DNA of 48,066 nt from Bacillota bacterium. Its GTDB lineage: Bacteria; Bacillota_I; Bacilli_A; Izemoplasmatales; Hujiaoplasmataceae. Positions 34,417 to 44,200 of this stretch are shown piece by piece; the stretch's first letter is position 1; each line of letters starts with the position of its first letter. Below the pieces are notes generated by a model. It did no database searches. It was not told where the DNA came from and saw only the letters and a program-made list of their open reading frames with translations. Where the stretch lies: assembly GCA_003245625.1 (NCBI GenBank), contig QKCT01000054.1, positions 1 to 48,066 on the forward strand, given 5' to 3'. Both the position numbers and the translations under genes were made by a program.

Positions 34417-35865
34417 ATGAAACAAGAAACTACAAACAAAACATTACTATTTATTTTGGAGAACATGATGAGAGTTACCGCATTTTTCTCCGCTGTCATG
34501 ATGTTCTTAGCTAAATTGAATCCTGCTCGTATTACCATATTGATTAACGAGACGATGTCTCTTTTTACGTCAGCAGTTTCCTTTAAGAAATTAACAAGTG
34601 AAGCACTTCGTGCACTTAGTCCTGAAAAACATTGGGTATACATCAGTGATTTTTACATTATAAATGGATCTAGTATCGCAATTTGCTTAGGTATCGTTGC
34701 AGTTGCACTTGGAGCTGCTTTATCAATTGGGAATGCGAAATTTAAACGATTGACAACTTATTTGGTTGGAGCCGGAAGTATTTTGCAACTTGCAGGTTTA
34801 GTTGGAATTTATGTTGATTATACAAGATTATTGATGTCAGTAAGTCCAGATCATGTCATGGCTGCTATTCCGATTGGTTACTATATTGTGATGGCATTCG
34901 CAATCTTGTCTTTCTTACTTGCAATTGCCCTATTCATATTTGAACCAAAACCTACGCCAAAAATGGAGTATGAAATGTCAAGACCTAGTCAATTGATGAT
35001 TATGTTCTTGCCATTTGCAGCCTTAATTTTTGTCTTCTCTTATTTACCTCTTTGGGGTTGGAGATATGCCTTTTTCGATTATCAGGCTGGTATGGATCTA
35101 ACACTGGATCGATTTGTTGGATTCTATTGGTTTAAAGTTTTATTCAGTAGTACGGGAAGTGATATTCTTCGTGTCCTTCGAAACACATTTATTATGAGTG
35201 GTTTAGGACTCGCAACAAGTTGGCTTCCAATGATTTTCGCCGTCTTCTTGGCGGAAATCACCAGTACAAGATTTAAGCGTGTCATTCAGTTATTCACGAC
35301 AATTCCGAATTTTATTAGCTGGGTATTGGTATATGCATTAGCGTTAGCGATATTCTCAACAGACGGTTTTATAAATGGATTCTTATCCAACGTTCTGAAT
35401 ATTCCATCCGATACGAATTACCTGATGGAAGATGCCGGTACGTGGATTAAAATGTGGGCTTGGGGAACATGGAAGGGGCTCGGATGGAGTGCAATTATTT
35501 ATATTGCGGCGATATCCAGTATCGATCCGGTCATGTATGAAGCAGCAACCATTGATGGAGCTAGTCGTTTCCAAAAAATGAGATATATTACAATCCCTTC
35601 TTTATTACCGACGTACTTTGTATTACTGGTCCTTTCTGTAGCAGCAATCTTAAGCAACGGAATGGATCAATATCTGGTCTTTGAAAATCCAGCAAATACC
35701 GATCAGATTACGGTGTTAGATTTATATGTTTATCAAATCGGTTTAGATAAAGGATTGATTCCTCTGTCTACTGTGGTTGGTATGCTGAAATCCATTATCA
35801 GCATCACCTTGCTTCTTTCCGTGAACGCATTATCCAAACGCGTTCGTGGGGAAAGTGTTATTTAG
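34417..35865 (+). CDS. ABC sugar permease, LplB-like, with N-terminal membrane extension
   Basis: A 482-residue permease. The C-terminal part (about 190-482) is a normal LplB-type subunit with six helices and the EAA loop YEAATIDGASRFQKMRYITI. LplB proteins are usually near 300-320 residues; here about 185 extra residues precede the core and contain roughly four more hydrophobic helices (near 15-32, 86-104, 113-131 and 147-169). GGGGG lies six bases before ATG 34417. The LplC-like partner starts 12 bp downstream. Together they should import the oligosaccharides bound by the two LplA/YtcQ-type lipoproteins. The function of the extension is unknown; it is not a separate gene because the reading frame is continuous. 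Confidence 0.9.
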   Translation: MKQETTNKTLLFILENMMRVTAFFSAVMMFLAKLNPARITILINETMSLFTSAVSFKKLTSEALRALSPEKHWVYISDFYIINGSSIAICLGIVAVALGAALSIGNAKFKRLTTYLVGAGSILQLAGLVGIYVDYTRLLMSVSPDHVMAAIPIGYYIVMAFAILSFLLAIALFIFEPKPTPKMEYEMSRPSQLMIMFLPFAALIFVFSYLPLWGWRYAFFDYQAGMDLTLDRFVGFYWFKVLFSSTGSDILRVLRNTFIMSGLGLATSWLPMIFAVFLAEITSTRFKRVIQLFTTIPNFISWVLVYALALAIFSTDGFINGFLSNVLNIPSDTNYLMEDAGTWIKMWAWGTWKGLGWSAIIYIAAISSIDPVMYEAATIDGASRFQKMRYITIPSLLPTYFVLLVLSVAAILSNGMDQYLVFENPANTDQITVLDLYVYQIGLDKGLIPLSTVVGMLKSIISITLLLSVNALSKRVRGESVI

Positions 35866-35877
35866 GGGGTGATGATC

Positions 35878-36780
35878 ATGGCTAGAAAAAGACGTTTAGA
35901 ATCTAAAACTTTTGGAGATAGAATTTTTGATGTATTCAACCATGCAGGATTCCTACTATTCACGATTGCTTGTTTCTTCCCTTTCTATTATCTGTTCATC
36001 AATACAATCTCAGATAATGAATTAGTTTTAAGGGGAGTTATCAACTTTATTCCTAGAGGAATTCAATTTAAAAACTATATTGGATTATATGTTGTCAAAG
36101 ATATTCCTCAAGCATTCTTTATTACAACTGCAAGAACCATTTTAGGGACTGCACTTATGGTTTTGGCTTCTGCATTTATTGGTTACTTGGTAACAAAAAA
36201 AGAAATGCGTGCTCGTAAATTCTTATATCGTTTTATGATTATTACCATGTACTTCAATGCTGGATTGATTCCTTGGTATTTGAATATGTCAATGTTGGGT
36301 CTAACCAATAGTTTCATGGCATATATCATTCCTGGAATTGTCGCTCCATTTAATATTATCTTGGTGAAGACTTATATCGAATCCATCCCTGCAGATTTGG
36401 AAGAAAGTGCATTTATGGATGGTGCGGGATATATGAAAGTATTCCGATATATCATTTGGCCACTTTCCAAGCCAATTCTGGCAACCATCGCCATATTCGG
36501 TGCAGTTGGGCATTGGAATTCCTTCATCGATTCCTTGATTTTGATGCAAGGATCCGACAACCTATTTACCTTGCAACATCGACTTTATATCTACTTAACA
36601 GAAGTATCAAGCTTAGATGCAATGCTACAATCCTCACCGGGATCGATTGCTGAGGCTTTGAATCAAAAAGTCATCAAATATACCATTTCAATGGTATCTG
36701 TCATTCCTATCTTAGCAGTATATCCATTCATGCAACGATATTTTGAAAAGGGTATTATGCTAGGAGCAGTCAAAGGTTAA
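35878..36780 (+). CDS. ABC sugar permease, LplC/YtcP-like
   Basis: A 300-residue second permease subunit of the carbohydrate uptake type. Six helices are predicted, and the EAA loop is EESAFMDGAGYMKVFRYIIW. The motif FPFYYLFINTISDNE near the N terminus and the ending RYFEKGIMLGAVKG are typical of YtcP/LplC. I prefer ATG 35878, eight bases after GGGGG, over the in-frame GTG 35869 or ATG 35872, which overlap that site. It pairs with the LplB-like subunit upstream. A second binding-protein gene follows 39 bp later, so the order is permease, permease, receptor. No ATPase subunit is encoded nearby. Confidence 0.92.
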   Translation: MARKRRLESKTFGDRIFDVFNHAGFLLFTIACFFPFYYLFINTISDNELVLRGVINFIPRGIQFKNYIGLYVVKDIPQAFFITTARTILGTALMVLASAFIGYLVTKKEMRARKFLYRFMIITMYFNAGLIPWYLNMSMLGLTNSFMAYIIPGIVAPFNIILVKTYIESIPADLEESAFMDGAGYMKVFRYIIWPLSKPILATIAIFGAVGHWNSFIDSLILMQGSDNLFTLQHRLYIYLTEVSSLDAMLQSSPGSIAEALNQKVIKYTISMVSVIPILAVYPFMQRYFEKGIMLGAVKG

Positions 36781-36819
36781 TATCATTTATTATTTTATAT
36801 ATAAACGGAGGAGTTATTT

Positions 36820-38571
36820 ATGAAGAGAAAATTTTTGGTACTATTACTTTCTATGGTTGTTTCTCTTGCAGTAGTAGGATGTACAAATCCTTATGAGACA
36901 TCCCTTACTACTACTGGTGCAAGTGGAGGTACAACTGGAACCGGAACAACTGCTACAACAGAACGCGGCGAGCCAATTGAATTGACAGTGTACAGTCAAT
37001 TAGCAAACTATTCTGGACAGATGACTGGTTGGTTCGCACAGATTATGCTAGAAGAATTTAACGTTATATTAAATATTATCCCGGATTCAGAAGGGGTATA
37101 TGAAACTCGTATGGAAGCTCAAAACCTCGGTGATATTGTGGTTTGGGGAGCAGATGGCGAAGATTATCTCAACGCAGTTGATGCAGGATTGTTATTTGAC
37201 TGGGAAGAAGATGATCTAGTTCAAGATTATGGCCCATATATTTATGAGTATATGCAACCTGCATTAGAGAAAAATCGTGAAATTTCCGGAACGGGAAAGG
37301 TTTATGGATTTGGACACAATGTTGCTTATTCTTCTGATGACCATGAAGCATTCTTCTATACATGGGATTTGCGCTGGGATCTTTACAAAGAACTTGGGTA
37401 TCCACAAGTAGATGATTTGGATGATTATTTACAATTAATGTTGGATATGAAAGCAATTGAACCAACAGATGAAGCGGGAGATCCTACTTATGCGACTTCG
37501 CTATGGCCAGATTGGGATGGAAGCATGGTAATGTATGTGAAATCCATGGCAACTGCTTATTACGGCTATGATGAATTAGGTGTTGGATTATACAATGTAG
37601 AGAACGGGGAATATTATGATGCATTAGACCCGGATGGTCCATATATTGAAATGCTTCGATTCTTTAATCAACTGTATCAAAATGGATTATTGGATCCAGA
37701 TTCTATGACTCAAACATTTGACGAAATGACAGCGAAAGTTGTCAATGGTGGAACTTTCTTCTCCATTTTCAACTTCTCTGGATCATCTGCATATAACACA
37801 GGAACTCACATCGATGATAATAAATTAATGTTATCGATGGTCCCTGGTGATGCTACACCAATTGTTTATGGTATGAACGTACTTGGTGGAAGTCGTGTTT
37901 GGAGTATCGGTGCGAAGAGCCAATACCCTGAATTATGTATGGAAATCTTAAACTGGTTATCTACTCCATATGGACGTATGGTTTCTGAATACGGACCTTA
38001 TGGAATTACTTGGTACTATGATGAAAACGGAAATACAATTGCTACAGATTTAGGAGTAGAAATGCATTATGATAATAGTACCGAATTTCCTGAAGAAAGC
38101 GGATATTATGGAACATTTGGTGATGGTGACTTTGAAATCAATAATACAACTTGGTCATTGAACGCTGTGAATCCTGATTCAAATGGCGAACGTTTTGGTT
38201 GGGATTTCTGGAAAAGCAATCAAACAGATCCTTTGAATGAGTTAGAAGCTGATTGGAGAAGTTACAATAATGCGCTTAGTACACAAGAGTATCTCGATAA
38301 CGGAGCTTATAAAGTAGCATTAGGTACCGCATATTCTGAAAGTAGAAGAAGTGCGGAACTAAAAGTGAAGTGGGAGCAGGTAACAAAGACGATTGTCGAT
38401 TATTCATGGCAAGCAATCTATGCAGCAAACGATGGTGCATTTAACTTCATTGTCAATACCATGATTAATAAAGCAAATACTTATGGTTATGCCGATTGTG
38501 TGACTTGGTCTGAAAATGAAGCGGCTGTACGCTTTGCTCTAGAAGAAGAAATTAGAAATGCAGTAAGCTAA
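36820..38571 (+). CDS. ABC sugar-binding lipoprotein, LplA/YtcQ type (second copy)
   Basis: A 583-residue binding lipoprotein, paralogous to the one at 28468-30180. The signal ends in lipobox VVGC (Cys21) and is followed by a Gly/Thr-rich linker. Shared segments include YSQLANYSGQMTGWFAQIM, RWDLYKELGYP and NLGDIVVWGADG. It directly follows the LplB/LplC-like permease genes, so it is the cognate receptor, while the first copy may broaden the substrate range. ACGGAGGAG precedes ATG 36820. A DUF624 gene follows 40 bp later. High Trp and Tyr content fits sugar binding. The specific ligand cannot be read from the sequence. Confidence 0.92.
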   Translation: MKRKFLVLLLSMVVSLAVVGCTNPYETSLTTTGASGGTTGTGTTATTERGEPIELTVYSQLANYSGQMTGWFAQIMLEEFNVILNIIPDSEGVYETRMEAQNLGDIVVWGADGEDYLNAVDAGLLFDWEEDDLVQDYGPYIYEYMQPALEKNREISGTGKVYGFGHNVAYSSDDHEAFFYTWDLRWDLYKELGYPQVDDLDDYLQLMLDMKAIEPTDEAGDPTYATSLWPDWDGSMVMYVKSMATAYYGYDELGVGLYNVENGEYYDALDPDGPYIEMLRFFNQLYQNGLLDPDSMTQTFDEMTAKVVNGGTFFSIFNFSGSSAYNTGTHIDDNKLMLSMVPGDATPIVYGMNVLGGSRVWSIGAKSQYPELCMEILNWLSTPYGRMVSEYGPYGITWYYDENGNTIATDLGVEMHYDNSTEFPEESGYYGTFGDGDFEINNTTWSLNAVNPDSNGERFGWDFWKSNQTDPLNELEADWRSYNNALSTQEYLDNGAYKVALGTAYSESRRSAELKVKWEQVTKTIVDYSWQAIYAANDGAFNFIVNTMINKANTYGYADCVTWSENEAAVRFALEEEIRNAVS

Positions 38572-38611
38572 TTGTTGGCTTACAGAATCGAATAGAGAAG
38601 GAGGTGGATGT

Positions 38612-39232
38612 ATGCGTCTTTTCACCGTTGACAGTAAATTGTATAAAGCAATGGTTACCCTATGGGATGCTGTGAAATTGAACTTTATGTGGATTTTATT
38701 TAGTTTGCCAATCATTACGATTGGTGCATCAACAACTGCGGCTTTTAGCGTAACGTTGAAAATGATTGAAAACAATGAAGGACATGTGGTCAGACAATTC
38801 ATCCAAGCCTTCAAAGAAAACTGGAAACAGGGTATACCAATGGGTTTGATTGTACTGGTAGTTGCCTATTGTGCGTATCTTAATTTTGAGATCTTCAATC
38901 AATTGCCAGATGGATCCGTTTTACTACTAATTTCTGGTGTCTTAATTATTTTCTTTGGGTTGCTACATATTACATATGCATTCCCATTGAGTGCGAGATA
39001 TAAGAATTCACTGCGAGAAACCTTTTCGAACTCCAAGGAGATTGCAATAAAATTTTTCTTTCGAACAGTTTTATTGTGGATTCTTATTGCCCTATTAATA
39101 GTAGTATTTATATTAAACTACACATTAATGCTTATTGGTCTTTTAGTAGGACCGGTATCCATATTCTTAGTTGTAAGTTCCTTTGCAGTAAGATTTTTTA
39201 GACAAATCGAAAAGGATTCTTTATCTTATTAA
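38612..39232 (+). CDS. DUF624 family membrane protein (YesL-like)
   Basis: A 206-residue membrane protein of the DUF624/YesL family. It has four to five hydrophobic helices and the family beginning KAMVTLWDAVKLNFMWILFSLPIITIGAST (residues 10-39). YesL-type proteins are habitually encoded with YesM/YesN regulators and LplB/LplC-type transporters, as here, but their molecular role is not established. A strong AGGAGGTGG lies upstream of ATG 38612. It is the last gene before a terminator at 39241-39268, so it ends the transporter unit. It may assist transporter assembly or sensing, which is only a suggestion from its consistent context. Confidence 0.9.
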   Translation: MRLFTVDSKLYKAMVTLWDAVKLNFMWILFSLPIITIGASTTAAFSVTLKMIENNEGHVVRQFIQAFKENWKQGIPMGLIVLVVAYCAYLNFEIFNQLPDGSVLLLISGVLIIFFGLLHITYAFPLSARYKNSLRETFSNSKEIAIKFFFRTVLLWILIALLIVVFILNYTLMLIGLLVGPVSIFLVVSSFAVRFFRQIEKDSLSY

Positions 39233-39240
39233 GAGAGATG

Positions 39241-39268
39241 AAGGCGGTAATTCCTATACTGCCTTTTT
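39241..39268 (+). terminator. Rho-independent terminator after the DUF624 gene
   Basis: AAGGCGGTA (39241-39249) pairs with TACTGCCTT (39257-39265) with one G-T wobble, and the T run continues to 39268. Confidence 0.88.
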
Positions 39269-39315
39269 ATCTACTACTATGATTTTGAAATGAAATATCA
39301 AGGAAAGAGAGAGAT

Positions 39316-41211
39316 ATGTTTATGAAGAAACATTTGATTTTATTCGTAGTACTTTTGGTTTCTTTGTTTGCTTTCGTCGGTTGTGATAAAAATAAAACAA
39401 CAACTCAAACTAGTTCTTCCACAACGACTACAGCAGAACAATCAACTACAACATTACCTGAAGTCACAACAACCGCTACACCAACGACGACTACTGTAAC
39501 AATAACAGATTTGTCGATGTTGAGCGAAAATGATATTAAAAATATGACATCTTTGGAATTAACCTATTATATGGGGAATGGAACCAATTTGGGAAACACC
39601 ATGGAAGCCTTTGGACGTACCGAAATCGGAACAACATCTTCACCAGATGCCTATGAAACGATTTGGGGTCAACCAATCACAACAGCTGCGATGATTCAAG
39701 GAATGAAAGATGCTGGATTTGATACATTGCGTATTCCTGTTGCTTGGACAAATACGATGGATATCGATAATGGAAATTACACGATTAGTCCAGCTTATTT
39801 AGCACGTGTCGCTGAAATCGTCAATTATGCACTTGACGCGGATATGTTTGTGATTATTAACGATCATTGGGATGGAGGCTGGTGGGGCTTATTCGGTTCT
39901 GAAAATCAGGCAAACAATGATAAAGCCTGGGCTATCTATCAAGCGATGTGGGGCCAAATCGGAGACTATTTCAAAGATTATTCTTATCGTTTAATATTTG
40001 AATCTGCTAACGAAGAACTTGGTAATCGTCTCAATGACGCGATTGATGGAGTTAGCGGTGTATTAACGGAAAATGAATGTTACGAAATGGCAGCTGATAT
40101 CAATCAAGAATTTGTTGATTTGATTCGCGCGCAAGGTAGTAACAACGCGGATCGATTCTTGCTGATTGCTGGTTATAACACAGACATTACGATGACTTAT
40201 GATGATCGTTTCAGTATGCCAACTGATAGCGCAAGTAATAAGTTATTATTGTCTGTTCACTACTATACTCCTTGGACATATTGTGGAACCAGTGGGGATG
40301 CTGTCTGGGCATCTGCAAGTGGCTATAACACACAAAATGAACTGATGGAAAAAATGACAAAATATACCGCATTGGGCTATGGAGTCATCTTTGGTGAATT
40401 CGCAGTTATGACTAAGAGTGATGGTACGTTAAAAACGAACGCTTTGGATTTCTTTACCAATTTCTTAGACAATTGTGACAAGTATGGATACGTTCCTGTC
40501 TTATGGGATACGAACATGTTCTATAAGAGAGACACATTAGAGATTTTTGATCAAGATTTGGCAGATTTCTATGCAAGTAGAAATTTCGCAGCTCAAAGCT
40601 CATATTCATATGATGAAATAGTTTCGAATGCACAAGCTTCAATGACCTCTCTTTTGGAAATAGCGATTCAATACGATATCGATCATCCAAATGGAACAGT
40701 ACTTACAGGCGATGAGGTAGCAGTTGCATGGTTAATGTATACAAGTAATGATTGGTCTGTATCTTATAGTGTTGGTGATTCTTATACCCCGAGTGAAGCA
40801 ACAGTTGGTTTGGTTGCTACTGATGTAATTGTTGAAGGAGCAGGTACGTACACAATTGGACTTGACTTTACTGGAACTGGAGCTGGATATGCGACTGGAG
40901 TTGGATTCTCTGCAATTGGATTATCCAACGGAGAATTGCTATATCCTGGGTATATTATCGAAATCACTCAGATTCTCCTTAACGGCGTAGAATATGATTT
41001 AACTGGATTCCCATATACAGCATCGGATGATGGAGTTTGTACCCGTGTGAATTTATATAACCAGTGGGTAAATGATATTCCTGATGATGCTAGAGTATTG
41101 AATAATTTCTTCCTCCCATATGTATCCGCTGTTGTCATCGACAGAACTGAATGGACTGAAATTTACACCATTGAAATTACTTTTAACTATATCAATCCTA
41201 ATGCAGAATAA
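39316..41211 (+). CDS. Secreted GH5 lipoprotein with C-terminal binding-like module
   Basis: A 631-residue surface-anchored endo-glycanase. The signal ends in lipobox FVGC (Cys23), followed by a Thr-rich linker to about 62. The GH5 domain (about 68-450) has NLGNTMEAFG, FDTLRIPVAW, INDHWDGGWW, IFESANEELG with acid/base Glu233, SVHYYTPW, and VIFGEFAV with nucleophile Glu361. Residues 469-625 are one copy of the module repeated in the lipoprotein at 31980-34157 (NDWSVSY, DFTGTGAGYATGV, TASDDGVCTRVNLYNQWV). It should cut beta-glucan, perhaps xyloglucan, at the cell surface. ATG 39316 and ATG 39322 are both possible starts. A terminator upstream implies its own promoter, which I could not locate confidently. 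Confidence 0.92.
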   Translation: MFMKKHLILFVVLLVSLFAFVGCDKNKTTTQTSSSTTTTAEQSTTTLPEVTTTATPTTTTVTITDLSMLSENDIKNMTSLELTYYMGNGTNLGNTMEAFGRTEIGTTSSPDAYETIWGQPITTAAMIQGMKDAGFDTLRIPVAWTNTMDIDNGNYTISPAYLARVAEIVNYALDADMFVIINDHWDGGWWGLFGSENQANNDKAWAIYQAMWGQIGDYFKDYSYRLIFESANEELGNRLNDAIDGVSGVLTENECYEMAADINQEFVDLIRAQGSNNADRFLLIAGYNTDITMTYDDRFSMPTDSASNKLLLSVHYYTPWTYCGTSGDAVWASASGYNTQNELMEKMTKYTALGYGVIFGEFAVMTKSDGTLKTNALDFFTNFLDNCDKYGYVPVLWDTNMFYKRDTLEIFDQDLADFYASRNFAAQSSYSYDEIVSNAQASMTSLLEIAIQYDIDHPNGTVLTGDEVAVAWLMYTSNDWSVSYSVGDSYTPSEATVGLVATDVIVEGAGTYTIGLDFTGTGAGYATGVGFSAIGLSNGELLYPGYIIEITQILLNGVEYDLTGFPYTASDDGVCTRVNLYNQWVNDIPDDARVLNNFFLPYVSAVVIDRTEWTEIYTIEITFNYINPNAE

Positions 41212-41224
41212 ACGTGAATAGATT

Positions 41225-41256
41225 GCTGCAATCCCCCTTTTTTGGGGGGATGCAGC
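41225..41256 (+). other. Strong stem-loop between GH5 and GH2 genes
   Basis: GCTGCA (41225-41230) pairs with TGCAGC (41251-41256), and TCCCCC (41232-41237) pairs with GGGGGA (41245-41250), with a bulged A and a T-rich loop. The T run is in the loop and not after the stem, so it is likely a stabiliser or processing site rather than a standard terminator. Confidence 0.65.
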
Positions 41257-41284
41257 TAAATATGACGTGAAAAAGGTGATAACG

Positions 41285-44200
41285 ATGAGTCTTTTTCATA
41301 AAGATAACTTATTCCAATCGGTCAAATTCAATCATTTTTGGAGCTTTTTGAAAGAACCGATTGATACCAATTTAAATGAAATATCACAAAAAATAAGCCA
41401 ATTTGAGAATGTGACATTGCCACATGATTGGCTTATTTATAATTCTCATAATCTCTATGAAACATCTTCCGGATGGTACCGCAAAGAATTTCATATGGAT
41501 AAAGAGGACGACTGCTTATATTTTCTACGTTTTGAAGGAGTATATATGGATTCTGTTGTGTATTGCAACGGAAAGTTTGTTGGTCAATGGAAAAATGGTT
41601 ATACTACATTTGAATTTGAGATAACAAAACATCTTCATACTGGGAAAAATACACTGATCGTTTTAGTTCGAAACCTAAGTCCGAATTCAAGATGGTATTC
41701 CGGGGCCGGGATATATCGAGATGTTTGGTTTATCAAAAAACAAAAGAATCATATCCAATCGGATGGAATCTATGTTCATACTACCAATAACCAAGGGGTA
41801 TGGACGATTGAGGTTGAGACTGAAACCGCCGTAGAAAAACCTGCAATGTTAAAACAGGCTATATATGATCAGGGTCAATTGATTAGCGAATCGGTAAAAC
41901 CGGTTAATAGAATCAAAAATACTCAAATGCTTCAAGTGACGAATCCTGAACTTTGGTCTTTTGATTATCCGAAGTTATATCGGTTGGAAACATCTTTGTA
42001 TGTGGATGGAACTTGTTGCGATCAAGTCTCGCAAAACATTGGATTCAAAGATCTGGTGTTAGATCCAGCTAAAGGAATGATTCTAAATGGTGTATCTGTA
42101 AAAATCAACGGTGTTTGTGAACACCATGATTTAGGTAGTTTGGGATCCGCTTTCCATAGAAGCCTTATGAAAGAGCGAATGTTGCAACTAAAACAGATGG
42201 GAGTTAACGCGATTCGTACCGCTCACTCTGTCCCTGCTCCGGCGGTGATGGAATTGGCAGATGAATTAGGGTTTCTCGTCTACTCAGAAGCATTCGATAT
42301 GTGGGAACGACCAAAAACCAAAAATGACTATTCTCGATTCTTTTCTGAGTGGGCAGAGATTGATGTTCAAAGCTGGGTGCGAAGAGATCGTAACCATGTT
42401 TCATTATTTATGTGGAGCATCGGAAATGAAATCTATGATACTCATGTAGACAAACACGGATTAGATATTACGAAGCAATTATATTCCTATGTTAAGAAAC
42501 ATGATCCAAAGGGAAATGGAGCAGTTACAATCGCATCCAATTTCATGACAGGAACTAATGCTCAATCATGTACGGATATTGTAAAATATGCTGGATATAA
42601 TTACTTAGAACGACTCTATGAACCTCATCATAAAGAACATCCTGATTGGATTATTTATGGTAGTGAAACAGGTTCTGTTGTTCAAAGTAGAGGTGTTTAT
42701 CATTTTCCTCTTGATGTATTAATCCTTGCGGATGATGATTTACAATGCTCTTCTCTAGGAAATAGTGTGACTAGTTGGGGGTCCAAATCCATAGGTCATT
42801 GTATTACAGGTGATCGTGATATCCCGTTCTCATTAGGACAGTTTATTTGGACAGGTTTTGATTATATTGGCGAACCAACCCCTTATGACACTAAGAACTC
42901 CTATTTTGGACAAATAGATACAGCTGGATTTGAAAAAGACAGTTTTTATGTGTATCAATCGGCTTGGACAAAACCAGAAAATAATCCAATGATTCATATT
43001 TTCCCTTATTGGCAATTCAATGAAGGTCAAATAATTGATGTAAGAGTATGTACCAACACGAGTTCTTTCGCTCTGTTTTTAAATGATCAATTGATTGGTC
43101 ATAAAGACATCGATATGAGCAAAGATCTCAATATTATTCCAACTTGGAAATTACCATTTACAAAAGGAGAGTTAAAAGCCATTTCCTATGATAAAGCAGG
43201 GAACGAGATTGCTCGTTGCGTTCGTCATAGTTTTGGCGATCCATCTAGGCTTATTGTAAGTGTTGATAAAGATACGATTCAAGCAAACGGAGAAGATATT
43301 GCACAAATTACGATACAAGCAGTAGATGTTTTGGGACATATCGTTGAAGATTGCAAATTACCAGTTATAATAGAAGTAGAAGGTGCGGGAGTTTTATTAG
43401 GAATCGACAATGGGGATAGTACCGATTTCGATTCTTATAAAGGGAATACTAAGAGAATGTTTTCAGGAAAACTGAAAGTTTTGGTTGGATCTATTATCAA
43501 TCCAGGAAAAATTACTGTACACATTAAAACAAGGGACCTGCCAACTCAAACGATTACTATTTTTACAAAAGAGGTTTCCTTACCATATGAAGCATCTGTC
43601 GCGAAAACGATAAAACATTATCTTCGTTCAGGTGAAGGAAAACTGAATTCAAATACAGAAATTTCGGATTTTATCCCAATCGAACGGATTGAACTATTTG
43701 CTTCAAATCACACCTTAACCAAAGAAGAAAATGAAATCGAAGTAATGGTGCAAATTCATCCCGAAAACGCTACGAAACAAAAATATACTTGGAAAGCTGT
43801 AACAGACAAAGGGGTTATATCCAATATTGGTAAAGTAAAGTCAACCTCCGCAGGATGTAGCGTTCATGCGATTGGGGATGGAATTTTCTATCTTCGTTGT
43901 ATGGTAGAAAATCAAAAAGGGCATCCTGATGTAATTTCTCAACTGGAATTTACAGCTAAAAATTTAGGGATAGCAAATAAGAATCCGTATGAATTCGTAA
44001 GTGCTGGATTATATGATCGTTCCATCGGAGAAATCGGGGCGGGAAACGAAAAAGGCATCTCGACTGATAACATGGATACGACAACTGTATTCTATGATTA
44101 TGTTGATTTTGGCAATTTTGGCTCTGATATGATTACTCTATCGATCTTTGCATTTGATGGAAAACCACAAGAGATCGAAATGTATGAGATTGATGATGAA

